Position numbers and translations under genes: made by a program | In this document: positions 1 to 15,000 of the stretch, one piece after another | Position numbering within the stretch: the stretch's first letter is position 1 | Layout: each line of letters starts with the position of its first letter | Assembly (NCBI GenBank): GCA_949752745.1 | Contig: OX457031.1 | Span: forward strand, 6,220,849 to 6,284,848 | Direction of reading: 5' to 3' | Source: Protula sp. h YS-2021 | Lineage: Eukaryota; Annelida; Polychaeta; Sabellida; Serpulidae | Length of the DNA stretch: 64,000 nucleotides | Notes under the pieces: generated by a model | Told to the model about the DNA's origin: nothing | Database searches by the model: none | What the model saw: the letters and a program-made list of their open reading frames with translations, nothing else

Positions 1-8
1 CCACTCAC

Positions 9-70
9 CGACCAATCAATGGTAATCTCGTGCGCCTTGGTCTTGCTGGCCTTGATTGTCACCTGGCAGC
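9..70 (-). CDS. SORL1: SORL1-like exon: start of FnIII-3
   Basis: Acceptor GTTGCAG, donor GTGAGT, phase 1 in and 0 out. The peptide [20 protein letters not shown] is an FnIII A/B strand. The gene continues beyond the window edge. Confidence 0.8.
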
Positions 71-3000
71 CTGCAACGGCAATAAACATGAACAGCATGA
101 CTAGCATACCTTGCACGCAGCATGAACAGCATGACTAGCATACCTTGCACGCAGCATGAACAGCATGACTAGCATACCTTGCGCGGAGCATGAACAGCAT
201 GACTAGCATACCTTGCACGGAGCATGAACAGCATGCCTAACACACCTTGCACGCAGCATGGACAGCATGACTAGCATACCTTGCGCGGAGCATGGACAGC
301 ATGACTAGCATACCTTGCACAGAGCTGCCCATGGTGACGTTCACTTTATTGCTCGGGATACTCGACTCGCCGTGCGCCTGTGACGTCACGTAAATGACGT
401 ACGTCCAGCCCTGGTTAACGAAACGCAGGGAGACAGTGTAGTGCGACTGTCCACGGACGGCCCGCACGACACTCTGCTGGTACGCCACTGACGTGTCCTT
501 TCCATAGAAAATCTGCAACCATTTACATACACCTTCAGCAGATTGAGCCATAACAAGATTCAAAGTACACCAGTGAATATTAGTAATTTATGGCCAACCT
601 TACGTTTTCGTAAATGCAGTGTCTGACATTGAATTAACTTCAAACTCTTCTTCATGAAAACCTGAAAGGCCATTCTGTACATTCAAGTTTAGAAGAAAGA
701 GGCCGGAGAGTGTAGTGTCCTGTCGCTGAGACCGTACGTGTGCCGATATCCCTACGCGCTGACAACGGGGTTACACTTACGGTGTAGCTGCTGATTCCGT
801 CGTAGTCCTGCGGTCTCTCGAACGACACGTTGATGACGTAATGGTTGCTGCGCACCTGCGCCACAGCCGCCACATTCCTCGGCGGGTCAGGCGCTGCAAC
901 AAACACGCGCAGCCTGTCAGGCAACTGTGACGTCACAAACACACGCACCCTGCCGGTCAAGCGTGACGTCACAAACACGCACAGCCTGTCAGGCAACTGT
1001 GACGTCAAAAACACGCACAGCCTGTCAGGCAACCGTGACGTCAAAAACACGCACAGCCTGTCAGGCAACTGTGACGTCAAAAACATACGCACCCTGTCGG
1101 TCAAGCGTGACGTCACAAACACGCGCACCCTGTCGGTCAAGCGTGACGTCACAAACACGTGCACCCTGCCGGCCCACCGTGCGGTCACAAACACGCGCAC
1201 CATGTCGGCCGAGCGTGACGTCACAAACACGCGCACCCTGTCGGCCAACCGTGACGTCACAACCACGCGTACCCGGTCAGTCAACCGTGACGTCACATAA
1301 ACATTCACCCACCCTGTCAATTGACGTGACAAACGCGTACAACCTTCCTCCCAACTATGACGTGACAACAACCCACAAACACTATGACGTCACTCTCCCG
1401 CCAATTGTGACGTCACAAACATCTGCTCACCAAGGCAACTACGACCTCACAATCATAAACGCCCAGAGTGTGCCTTCTGCCTTCACAGAGCCCTAGAACT
1501 AATCATTATACTAACCACAGAACTAAAAATTAATCATTAAACGGGTCGTATCGTTTCAGTGTTTTTAAAAAAATAAAACTGTTTCTTCAAATGAGTGAAG
1601 CGTTGAGAAAACAATATGAAACACACGGCCCATGTTATTTCACCTGCGTATCCGCGTACTACTTTAGGCGTGGGCTCGCGTCCCGGTCGCCCGTCCACGA
1701 TAGGAACCACCGTGTACGAGTACGGCAAGTCCGGCTTCGGCACACACACCGTCTTTTGACTTCTATCCACTGGCGTCGATTTTGTCCAGGGGCCGCTCTC
1801 TCTGTTCCAAAAGTAAAGAAAACAGTGAAAGGTAAGGGCAAACGCACGAGAATGTCCAGGGACACTCTGACCAGCAGTAACTAATACCAGGCATTTTATG
1901 GTGTTTTTATGATTTTATATCCCGAAAGGAAGAACTGTATGAGTAAACTGTACTGTGATGACATACCCTGATCTACGCCTGTACCGTGACAGTGTGGGGA
2001 GGACTGTGTGGACATACCCATGCCTGATCCACGCCTGTACCGTGACAGTGTGGGGAGGACTGTGTGGACATACCCATGCCTGATCCACGCCTGTACCGTG
2101 ACAGTGTGGGCAGGACTGAGGACATACCCATGCCTGATCCACGCCTGTACCGTGACAGTGTGGGCAGGACTGTGTGGACATACCCATGCCTGATCCACGC
2201 CTGTACCGTGACAGTGTGGGGAGGACTGTGTGGACATACCCATGCCTGATCCACGCCTGTACCGTGACAGTGTGGGCAGGACTGAGGACATACCCATGCC
2301 TGATCCACGCCTGCACCGTGACAGTGTGGGGAGGACTGTGAGGAAATACCCATGCCTGATCCAAGCCTGTACCGTGACAGTGTGGGGAGGACTGTGTGGA
2401 CATACCCGTGCCTGATCCACGCCTGTACCGTGACAGTGTGGGGAGGACTGTGTGGACATACCCATGCCTGATCCACGCCTGTACCGTGACAGTGTGGGGA
2501 GGACTGTGTGGACATACCCGTGCCTGATCAACGCCTGTACCGTGACAGTGTGGTGAGGACTGTGTGGACATACCTGTGCCTGATCCACGCCTGTACCGTG
2601 AAAGTGTGGGGAGGACTGTGTGGACATACCCATGCCTGATCCACGCCTGTACCGTGACAGTGTGGGGAGGACTGTGTGGACATACCCCTGCCTGATCCAC
2701 GCCTGTACCGTGACAGTGTGGGGAGGACTGTGAGGACATACCCATGCCTGATCCACGCCTGTACCGTGACAGTGTGGGGAGGACTGTGTGGACATACCCA
2801 TGCCTGATCCACGCCTGTACCGTGACAGTGTGGGGAGGACTGTGTGGACATACCCATGCGTGATCCACGCCTGTACCGTGACAGTGTGGGGAGGACTGTG
2901 TGGACATACCCGTGCCTGATCCACGCCTGTACCGTGACAGTGTGGGGAGGACTGTGTGGACATACCCGTGCCTGATCCACGCCTGCACCGTGACAGTGTG

Positions 3001-6000
3001 GGGAGGACTGTGTGGACATACCCGTTCCTGATCCACGCCTGTACCGTGACAGTGTGGGGAGGACTGTGTGGACATACCCATGCCTGATCCACGCCTGTAC
3101 CGTGACAGTGTGGGGAGGACTGTGTGGACATACCCATGCCTGATCCACGCCTGTACCGTGACAGTGTGGGGAGGACTGTGTGGACATACCCATGCCTGAT
3201 CCAAGCCTGTACCGTGACAGTGTGGGGAGGACTGTGTGGACATACCCATGCCTGATCCACGCCTGTACCGTGACAGTGTGGGGAGGACTGTGTGGACATA
3301 CCCGTGCCTGATCCACGCCTGTACCGTGACAGTGTGGGGAGGACTGTGTGGACATACCCATGCCTGATCCACGCCTGTACCGTGACACTGTGGTGAGGAC
3401 TGTGTGGACATACCCATACCTGATCCACGCCTGTAACGTGACAGTGTGGGGAGGACTGTGTGGACATACCCATGCCTGATCCACGCCTGTACCGTGACAG
3501 TGTGGTGAGGACTGTGTGGACATACCCGTGCCTGATCCACGCCTGTACCGTGACAGTGTGGGGAGGACTGTGTGGACATACCCATGCCTGATCCACGCCT
3601 GTACCGTGACAGTGTGGGGAGGACTGTGTGGACATACCCCTGCCTGATCCACGCCTGTACCGTGACAGTGTGGGGAGGACTGTGAGGACATACCCATGCC
3701 TGATCCACGCCTGTACCGTGACAGTGTGGGGAGGACTGTGTGGACATACCCATGCGTGATCCACGCCTGTACCGTGACAGTGTGGGGAGGACTGTGTGGA
3801 CATACCCATGCCTGATCCACGCCTGTACCGTGACAGTGTGGGGAGGACTGTGTGGACATACCCATGCCTGATCCACGCCTGTACCGTGACAGTGTGGGGA
3901 GGACTGTGTGGACATACCCATGCCTGATCCACGCCTGTACCGTGACAGTGTGGGGAGGACTGTGTGGACATACCCATGCCTGATCCAAGCCTGTACCGTG
4001 ACAGTGTGGGGAGGACTGTGTGGACATACCCATGCCTGATCCACGCCTGTACCGTGACAGTGTGGGGAGGACTGTGTGGACATACCCGTGCCTGATCCAC
4101 GCCTGTACCGTGACAGTGTGGGGAGGACTGTGTGGACATACCCATGCCTGATCCACGCCTGTACCGTGACAGTGTGGGGAGGACTGTGTGGACATACCCA
4201 TGCCTGATCCACGCCTGTACCGTGACAGTGTGGGGAGGACTGTGTGGACATACCCGTTCCTGATCCACGCCTGTACCGTGACAGTGTGGGGAGGACTGTG
4301 TGGACATACCCATGCCTGATCCACGCCTGTACCGTGACAGTGTGGGGAGGACTGTGTGGACATACCCATGCCTGATCCACGGCTGTACCGTGACAGTGTG
4401 GGGAGGACTGTGTGGACATACCCATGCCTGATCCACGCCTGTACCGTGACAGTGTGGGGAGGACTGTGTGGACATACCCATGCCTGATCCAAGCCTGTAC
4501 CGTGACAGTGTGGGGAGGACTGTGTGGACATACTCATGCCTGATCCACGCCTGTACCGTGACAGTGTGGGGAGGACTGTGTGGACATACCCGTGCCTGAT
4601 CCACGCCTGTACCGTGACAGTGTGGGGAGGACTGTGTGGACATACCCATGCCTGATCCACGCCTGTACCGTGACAGTGTGGGGAGGACTGTGTGGACATA
4701 CCCATGCCTGATCCACGCCTGTACCGTGACAGTGTGGGGAGGACTGTGTGGACATACCCATGCCTGATCCACGCCTGTACCGTGACAGTGTGGGGAGGAC
4801 TGTGTGGACATACCCGTGCCTGATCCACGCCTGTACCGTGACAGTGTGGGGAGGACTGTGTGGACATACCCATGCCTGATCCACGCCTGTACCGTGACAG
4901 TGTGGGGAGGACTGTGTGGACATACCCATGCCTGATCCACGCCTGTACCGTGACAGTGTGGGGAGGACTGTGTGGACATACTCATGCCTGATCCAAGCCT
5001 GTACCGTGACAGTGTGGGGAGGACTGTGTGGACATACCCATGCCTGATCCACGCCTGTACCGTGACAGTGTGGGGAGGACTGTGTGGACATACCCGTGCC
5101 TAATCCACGCCTTTACCGTGACAGTCTGAGGGAGGACCGTGAGGACATACCCATGCCTGATCCACGCCTGTACCGTGACAGTGTGGGGAGGACTGTGAGG
5201 ACATACCCATGCCTGATCCACGCCTGTACCGTGACAGTGTGGGGAGGACTGTGTGGACATACCCATGCCTGATCCACGCCTGTACCGTGACAGTGTGGTG
5301 AGGACTGTGTGGACATACCCATGCCTGATCCACGCCTGTACCGTGGCAGTGTGGTGAGGACTGTGTGGACATACTCGTGCCTGATCCACGCCTGTACCGT
5401 GACATGGCGTGAGGGGGGAGGACTGTGAGGACATACCCGTGCCTGATCCACGCCTGTACCGTGACAGTGTGGGGAGGACTGTGAGGACATACCCATGCCT
5501 GATCCACGCCTGTACCGTGACAGTGTGGTGAGGACTGTGTTGACATACCCATGCCTGATCCACGCCTGTACCGTGACAGTGTGGGGAGGACTGTGTGGAC
5601 ATACCCATGCCTGATCCACGCCTGTACCGTGACATGGCGTGAGGGGGGAGGACTGTGTGGACATACCCATGCCTGATCCACGCCTGTACCGTGACATGGC
5701 GTGAAGATGGAGGACTGTGAGGACATACCCATGCCTGATCCACGCCTGTACCGTGACAGTGTGGGGAGGACTGTGTGGACATACTCATGCCTGATCCACG
5801 CCTGTACCGTGACAGTGTGCGAAGGACTGTGAGGACATACCCGTGCCTGATCCACGCCTGTACCGTGACAGTGTGGGGGAGGACCGTGAGGACATACCCG
5901 TGCCTGATCCACGCCTGTACCGTGACAGTGTGGGGAGGACTGTGTGGACATACCCGTGCCTGATCCACGCCTGTACCGTGACAGTGTGGGGAGGACTGTG

Positions 6001-9000
6001 TGGACATACCCATGCCTGATCCACGCCTGTACCGTGACAGTGTGCGAAGGACTGTGAGGACATACCCGTGCCTGATCCACGCCTGTACCGTGACAGTGTG
6101 GGGGAGGACCGTGAGGACATACCCGTGCCTGATCCACGCCTGTACCGTGACAGTGTGGGGAGGACTGTGAGGACATACCCGTGTCTGATCCACGCCTGTA
6201 CCGTGACAGTGTGGGGGAGGACTGTGTGGACATACCCATGCCTGATCCACGCCTGTAACGTGACAGTGTGGGGAGGACTGTGTGGACATACCCATGCCTG
6301 ATCCACGCCTGTACCGTGACAGTGTGGTGAGGACTGTGTGGACATACCCATGCCTGATCCACGCCTGTACCGTGACAGTGTGGGGAGGACTGTGTGGACA
6401 TACCCATGCGTGATCCACGCCTGTACCGTGACAGTGTGGGGAGGACTGTGTGGACATACCCATGCGTGATCCACGCCTGTACCGTGACAGTGTGGGGAGG
6501 ACTGTGTGGACATACCCGTGCCTGATCCACGCCTGTACCGTGACAGTGTGGGGAGGACTGTGTGGACATACCCATGCCTGATCCACGCCTGTACCGTGAC
6601 AGTGTGGGGAGGACTGTGTGGACATACCGGTGCCTGATCCACGCCTGTACCGTGACAGTGTGGGGAGGACTGTGTGGACATACCCATGCGTGATCCACGC
6701 CTGTACCGTGACAGTGTGGGGAGGACTGTGTGGACATCCCCGTGCCTGATCCACGCCTGTACCGTGACAGTGTGGGGAGGACTGTGTGGACATACCCATG
6801 CCTGATCCACGCCTGTACCGTGACAGTGTGGGGAGGACTGTGTGGACATACCGGTGCCTGATCCACGCCTGTACCGTGACAGTGTGGTGAGGACTGTGTG
6901 GACATACCCATGCGTGATCCACGCCTGTACCGTGACAGTGTGGGGAGGACTGTGTGGACATACCCGTGCCTGATCCACGCCTGTACCGTGACAGTGTGGG
7001 GAGGACTGTGTGGACATACCCATGCCTGATCCACGCCTGTACCGTGACAGTGTGGGGAGGACTGTGTGGACATACCCATGCGTGATCCACGCCTGTACCG
7101 TGACAGTGTGGGGAGGACTGTGTGGACATACCCGTGCCTGATCCACGCCTGTACCGTGACAGTGTGGGGAGGACTGTGTGGACATACCCATGCCTGATCC
7201 ACGCCTGTACCGTGACAGTGTGGGGAGGACTGTGTGGACATACCCATGCCTGATCCACGCCTGTACCGTGACAGTGTGGGGAGGACTGTGTGGACATACC
7301 CGTGCCTGATCCACGCCTGTACCGTGACAGTGTGGGGAGGACTGTGTGGACATACCCATGCCTGATCCACGCCTGTACCGTGACAGTGTGGGGAGGACTG
7401 TGTGGACATACCCGTGCCTGATCCACGCCTGTACCGTGACAGTGTGGGGAGGACTGTGTGGACATACCCATGCCTGATCCACGCCTGTACCGTGACAGTG
7501 TGGGGGAGGACCGTGAGGACATACCCGTGCCTGATCCACGCCTGTACCGTGACAGTGTGGGGAGGACTGTGAGGACATACCCGTGTCTGATCCACGCCTG
7601 TACCGTGACAGTGTGGGGGAGGACTGTGTGGACATACCCATGCCTGATCCACGCCTGTACCGTGACACTGTGGTGAGGACTGTGTGGACATACCCATGCC
7701 TGATCCACGCCTGTAACGTGACAGTGTGGGGAGGACTGTGTGGACATACCCATGCCTGATCCACGCCTGTACCGTGACAGTGTGGTGAGGACTGTGTGGA
7801 CATACCCATGCCTGATCCACGCCTGTACCGTGACAGTGTGGGGAGGACTGTGTGGACATACCCATGCGTGATCCACGCCTGTACCGTGACAGTGTGGGGA
7901 GGACTGTGTGGACATACCCATGCGTGATCCACGCCTGTACCGTGACAGTGTGGGGAGGACTGTGTGGACATACCCGTGCCTGATCCACGCCTGTACCGTG
8001 ACAGTGTGGGGAGGACTGTGTGGACATACCCATGCCTGATCCACGCCTGTACCGTGACAGTGTGGGGAGGACTGTGTGGACATACCGGTGCCTGATCCAC
8101 GCCTGTACCGTGACAGTGTGGTGAGGACTGTGTGGACATACCCATGCGTGATCCACGCCTGTACCGTGACAGTGTGGGGAGGACTGTGTGGACATACCCG
8201 TGCCTGATCCACGCCTGTACCGTGACAGTGTGGGGAGGACTGTGTGGACATACCCATGCCTGATCCACGCCTGTACCGTGACAGTGTGGGGAGGACTGTG
8301 TGGACATACCCATGCGTGATCCACGCCTGTACCGTGACAGTGTGGGGAGGACTGTGTGGACATACCCGTGCCTGATCCACGCCTGTACCGTGACAGTGTG
8401 GGGAGGACTGTGTGGACATACCCATGCCTGATCCACGCCTGTACCGTGACAGTGTGGGGAGGACTGTGTGGACATACCCATGCCTGATCCACGCCTGTAC
8501 CGTGACAGTGTGGGGAGGACTGTGTGGACATACCCGTGCCTGATCCACGCCTGTACCGTGACAGTGTGGGGAGGACTGTGTGGACATACCCATGCCTGAT
8601 CCACGCCTGTACCGTGACAGTGTGGGGAGGACTGTGTGGACATACCCGTGCCTGATCCACGCCTGTACCGTGACAGTGTGGGGAGGACTGTGTGGACATA
8701 CCCATGCCTGATCCACGCCTGTACCGTGACAGTGTGGTGAGGACTGTGTGGACATACCCATGCCTGATCCACGCCTGTACCGTGACAGTGTGGAGAGGAC
8801 TGTGTGGACATACCCATGCCTGATCCACGCCTGTACCGTGACAGTGTGGGGAGGACTGTGTGGACATACCCGTGCCTGATCCACGCCTGTACCGTGACAG
8901 TGTGGGGAGGACTGTGTGGACATACCCATGCCTGATCCACGCCTGTACCGTGACAGTGTGGGGAGGACTGTGTGGACATACCCATGCCTGATCCACGCCT

Positions 9001-12000
9001 GTACCGTGACAGTGTGGGGAGGACTGTGTGGACATACTCATGCCTGATCCAAGCCTGTACCGTGACAGTGTGGGGAGGACTGTGTGGACATACCCATGCC
9101 TGATCCACGCCTGTACCGTGACAGTGTGGGGAGGACTGTGTGGACATACCCGTGCCTAATCCACGCCTTTACCGTGACAGTCTGAGGGAGGACCGTGAGG
9201 ACATACCCATGCCTGATCCACGCCTGTACCGTGACAGTGTGGGGAGGACTGTGAGGACATACCCATGCCTGATCCACGCCTGTACCGTGACAGTGTGGGG
9301 AGGACTGTGTGGACATACCCATGCCTGATCCACGCCTGTACCGTGACAGTGTGGGGAGGACTGTGTGGACATACCCATGCCTGATCCACGCCTGTACCAT
9401 GGCAGCGTGGTGAGGACTGTGTGGACATACTCGTGCCTGATCCACGCCTGTACCGTGACATGGCGTGAGGGGGGAGGACTGTGAGGACATACCCGTGCCT
9501 GATCCACGCCTGTACCGTGACAGTGTGGGGAGGACTGTGAGGACATACCCATGCCTGATCCACGCCTGTACCGTGACAGTGTGGTGAGGACTGTGTTGAC
9601 ATACCCATGCCTGATCCACGCCTGTACCGTGACAGTGTGGGGAGGACTGTGTGGACATACCCATGCCTGATCCACGCCTGTACCGTGACATGGCGTGAGG
9701 GGGGAGGACTGTGTGGACATACCCATGCCTGGTCCACGCCTGTACCGTGACATGGCGTGAAGATGGAGGACTGTGAGGACATACCCATGCCTGATCCACG
9801 CCTGTACCGTGACAGTGTGGGGAGGACTGTGTGGACATACCCGTGCCTGATCCACGCCTGTACCGTGACAGTGTGGGGAGGACTGTGTGGACATACCCAT
9901 GCCTGATCCACGCCTGTACCGTGACAGTGTGGGGAGGACTGTGTGGACATACCCATGCCTGATCCACGCCTGTACCGTGACAGTGTGGGGAGGACTGTGT
10001 GGACATACCCGTGCCTGATCCACGCCTGTACCGTGACAGTGTGGGGAGGACTGTGTGGACATACCCATGCCTGATCCACGCCTGTACCGTGACAGTGTGC
10101 GAAGGACTGTGAGGACATACCCGTGCCTGATCCACGCCTGTACCGTGACAGTGTGGGGGAGGACCGTGAGGACATACCCGTGCCTGATCCACGCCTGTAC
10201 CGTGACAGTGTGGGCAGGACTGTGAGGACATACCCGTGTCTGATCCACGCCTGTACCGTGACAGTGTGGGGGAGGACTGTGTGGACATACCCATGCCTGA
10301 TCCACGCCTGTACCGTGACACTGTGGTGAGGACTGTGTGGACATACCCATGCCTGATCCACGCCTGTAACGTGACAGTTTGGGGAGGACTGTGTGGACAT
10401 ACCCATGCCTGATCCACGCCTGTACCGTGACAGTGTAGTGAGGACTGTGTGGACATACCCATGCCTGATCCACGCCTGTACCGTGACAGTGTGGGGAGGA
10501 CTGTGTGGACATACCCATGCGTGATCCACGCCTGTACCGTGACAGTGTGGGGAGGACTGTGTGGACATACCCGTGCCTGATCCACGCCTGTACCGTGACA
10601 GTGTGGGGAGGACTGTGTGGACATACCCATGCCTGATCCACGCCTGTACCGTGACAGTGTGGGGAGGACTGTGTGGACATACCGGTGCCTGATCCACGCC
10701 TGTACCGTGACAGTGTGGTGAGGACTGTGTGGACATACCCATGCCTGATCCACGCCTGTACCGTGACAGTGTGGGGAGGACTGTGTGGACATACCCGTGC
10801 CTGATCCACGCCTGTACCGTGACAGTGTGGGGAGGACTGTGTGGACATACCCATGCCTGATCCACGCCTGTACCGTGACAGTGTGGGGAGGACTGTGTGG
10901 ACATACCCATGCCTGATCCACGCCTGTACCGTGACAGTGTGGGGAGGACTGTGTGGACATACCCGTGCCTGATCCACGCCTGTACCGTGACAGTGTGGGG
11001 AGGACTGTGTGGACATACCCATGCCTGATCCACGCCTGTACCGTGACAGTGTGGGGAGGACTGTGTGGACATACCCATGCCTGATCCACGCCTGTACCGT
11101 GACAGTGTGGGGAGGACTGTGTGGACATACCCGTGCCTGATCCACGCCTGTACCGTGACAGTGTGGGGAGGACTGTGTGGACATACCCATGCCTGATCCA
11201 CGCCTGTACCGTGACAGTGTGGGAAGGACTGTGTGGACATACCCATGCGTGATCCACGCCTGTACCGTGACAGTGTGGGGAGGACTGTGTGGACATACCC
11301 GTGCCTGATCCACGCCTGTACCGTGACAGTGTGGGGAGGACTGTGTGGACATACCCATGCCTGATCCACGCCTGTACCGTGACAGTGTGGGGAGGACTGT
11401 GTGGACATACCCATGCCTGATCCACGCCTGTACCGTGACAGTGTGGGGAGGACTGTGTGGACATACTCATGCCTGATCCAAGCCTGTACCGTGACAGTGT
11501 GGGGAGGACTGTGTGGACATACCCATGCCTGATCCACGCCTGTACCGTGACAGTGTGGGGAGGACTGTGTGGACATACCCGTGCCTAATCCACGCCTTTA
11601 CCGTGACAGTCTGAGGGAGGACCGTGAGGACATACCCGTGCCTAATCCACGCCTTTACCGTGACAGTCTGAGGGAGGACCGTGAGGACATACCCATGCCT
11701 GATCCACGCCTGTACCGTGACAGTGTGGTGAGGACTGTGTGGACATACTCGTGCCTGATCCACGCCTGTACCGTGACATGGCGTGAGGGGGGGAGGACTG
11801 TGAGGACATACCCGTGCCTGATCCACGCCTGTACCGTGACAGTGTGGTGAGGACTGTGTGGACATACTCGTGCCTGATCCACGCCTGTACCGTGACATGG
11901 CGTGAGGGGGGGAGGACTGTGAGGACATACCCGTGCCTGATCCACGCCTGTACCGTGACAGTGTGGGGAGGACTGTGAGGACATACCCGTGCCTAATCCA

Positions 12001-15000
12001 CGCCTTTACCGTGACAGTCTGAGGGAGGACCGTGAGGACATACCCATGCCTGATCCACGCCTGCACCGTGACGTTCTGTGATGACGGCCTTGGTGTGATG
12101 GAGTCCCAATCAATACACACGTGTGTGGAGTTACTGTGGTTCTGTCTGAACGCCCCGATAGTGTAATCTGTCAAGAAAATCGCAGCAAAACCATCGAGTG
12201 ACGAGAAGAACATTACTTTTAGAAGTGATGTTGGCATTCTGGAATCTGCGGCCTTGTACCACGCTAATTCATTACATCCTCCCCAACTCAAGCTTATTTA
12301 AGTTCATTTATTAACTTTAGTGCCGACCTCCCTCCCCTCCCCCAGGCTACCAGCACTCACTTGATTTCGCGCACACGCCCACCGCCTCGTCCCGTCCACT
12401 CCGGCACTCCTCGCGCCCGTTACAGATCAGACTCGGCTCTATACACAGCCCGTCGTGGCAGTCAAACAGGTAGTGCGGACAACCCGCTGTCAAAGCACGA
12501 TACTCGTCGTTAACAGTTATCGGCCATATAGTTATGCAGTATTTCCTCCCATTCTCTTATATATGAATATTTGCAACTATTTTCAAGGACATGTGCACTG
12601 TTTCTACACTCCACGCCGCATAGGTGTTTCACACGAGATTCGTTACTGCACGGCGCAGCTATTTCTCCATCATTGTTACTGTATGTGTGTGTTTGAGACA
12701 ACTACTTAAAATGTACAGTGGTCGCTATCACTTCCTCCAGAAGCAGAAAGTAAAAGTGTGACATGTTCGACCCTCACCTCTTGGGGTTGTGACATTGTTG
12801 TGACAGAAGCGTTCGTCCGTGGCGTCCGAGCAGTCGTTGTCCCCGTCGCACACCCAGGCGGACGGAATGCAGCCTGCAAGTAACAGCGTCACGTGCTCAA
12901 ACAGCTGACTCAGTCACGTGGCCAAACAGCTGACACAATCACGTGCTAAAACAGCTGACATGGTCACGTGGCCAAATAGCTGACACAGTCACGTGCGTAA
13001 ACAACTTGCAAGCACGTGACCACACAGCTGACAGTCACGTGGCCACTGTCATCTGATGAATCATCATCCTTATCTGGTGGCTTACCAACCCTACCGGATG
13101 ATTTAACACCCACACCTAATGACTTGTCACTGTCACCTGATCACTTACCTCCCTTACTTGATAACTTACCACTCTAGCCTGATAACTTACCAACCACACC
13201 CGATAACTTACCACGCACACCTGACTTGTCATCCTCACCTGATGACTTACCACCGTCACTCGATGATTTACCACCCTCGCCTGGTGACCTACAAACCTCA
13301 CATGATGACGCACCACCATCGTGAGACGACATCTCAGCCTCACCCACCGACATCTCACGCTCGCCAGACCACGGGCCACTTACCGCCCGACAAGTAGCAC
13401 TGGAACTGTCGCACCCCGCAGCGAGTGACATTGGGGCTGCATCCAAACTCGTCGTCGCGCGTGTAACAGTCCGCCTCGCCGTCACACAGCCACGCCAGCG
13501 GGATGCACTGGCCCGAGTCACAGCGGTACTGGTAGTCTGTGCACTGTGCCGGTGTCGTGGACATTACTGCAACAAAACATCATCGTCACCTGTGCCTCTC
13601 CCCCCCTCTCTCCAGTCGTGACGAAATTCGGGACAAATCACGGGGGAAGGGGAGTTACCTGGGCTGGGGGTGGTGCGGGATGGGGGGTGGGGGTGAGGGA
13701 GAGGGACGTTACCTGGGCTTGGGGTGGTGCGATCGCAGTCGGGTGGGAGGTAGGGGGTTGTGGGTGGGGCAGTAACCTGGGCTGGGGTTGGTGCGATCGC
13801 AGTCGGGTGGGAGGTGGGGGGTTGGGGGTGGGGGAGTCACCTGGGCTGGGGATGGTGCTGGGTGGGGGGGGGGGGGTGGGGGAGGGGGTAGTTACCTTGG
13901 CTGGGGGTGGGCGGGATGGGGGTAGGGGGTGAGGGAGAGGGACGTTACCTGGGCTGGGGGTGGTGCGATCGTAGTCGGGTGGGAGGTGGGGGGTTTGGGG
14001 TGGGGCAGTTAGCTGGGCTGGGGGTGGTGCGATCGCAGTCGGGTGGGAGGTGGGGGTGGGGGAGGGGGAGGGGGAATTACCTGGGCTGGGGGTGGTGCGA
14101 TCGCAGTCGGGTGGGAGGTGGGGGGCAGTTACCTGGGCTGGGGGTGGGGCGGGCGCAGTCGGGTGGGAGCTTGGGGTGGGGGAGGGGGAGGGGGAATTAC
14201 CCTGGCTGGGGGTGGTGCTGGGTGGGGGGTGGGGGAGGGGCAGTTACCTGGGCTGGGGGTGGTGCGGTCGCAGTCGGGTGGGAGGTGGGGGTGGGGATGG
14301 GGGAGGGGGCAGTTACCTGGGCTGGGGGTGGTGCGGGCGCAGTCGGGTGGGAGGTGGGGGGTGGGGGAGGGGGCAGTTACCTGGGCTGGGGGTGGTGCGG
14401 GCGCAGTACTCGTCCGACCAGTCGCCGCAGTCGTTCACGCCGTCGCACACCTCGTAGATGGAGATGCAGAAATTGCCGCGGAGACAGCGCCACGGCTCGT
14501 AGTAGCTGTCACAGGACCATGGCACGGCTGTCGTCATCGGGTACACGGCTGTCGTGTCCGCTGCAAAGACGTGACGTAATCAGGTCACAGCTCAACACGT
14601 GTGGCAAACATGACAGGATTCAAATGTTGGTTCTCAAACGAACTCGCTCCAGAATGTGAAACACTGACAAGGCCAACTGACGTTACAAAGCTGACCTTAT
14701 AAAGTTAACCTTACAAAGCTTACCTTACAAAGCTGAACTTACAAAGCTGACCTTATAAAGTTAACCTTACAAAGCTGACCTTATAAAGCTGACCTTATAA
14801 AGCTGACCTTATAAAGCATCCAAATTATCCCCGATTGTGCTATGCTGCTAAAATGTGCAGTCCTTACAATCCCCCTCCCCTTGTTAGCTACATACACGTG
14901 CAACCGCCTCCCCCCCCCCCCTTCCCCCGACTCACACTCCGAAAACCATCCCGTGTATTGTATTGTACTGTATTGTTCTTTAGATCCCTTTAAACTGCTA

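Noticed and set aside
1896..11576. Open frames of up to 1315 codons on the minus strand
   Set aside because: They are translations of the 56-bp minisatellite in successive frames. All three frames are equally open, and the array lies in an intron fixed by phase-matched exons.
1955..12072. CRISPR array
   Set aside because: Direct repeats are contiguous with no unique spacers, and the genome is eukaryotic.
13539..14659. Gly-rich plus-strand ORFs
   Set aside because: They read the G-rich donor-copy array in the antisense direction.
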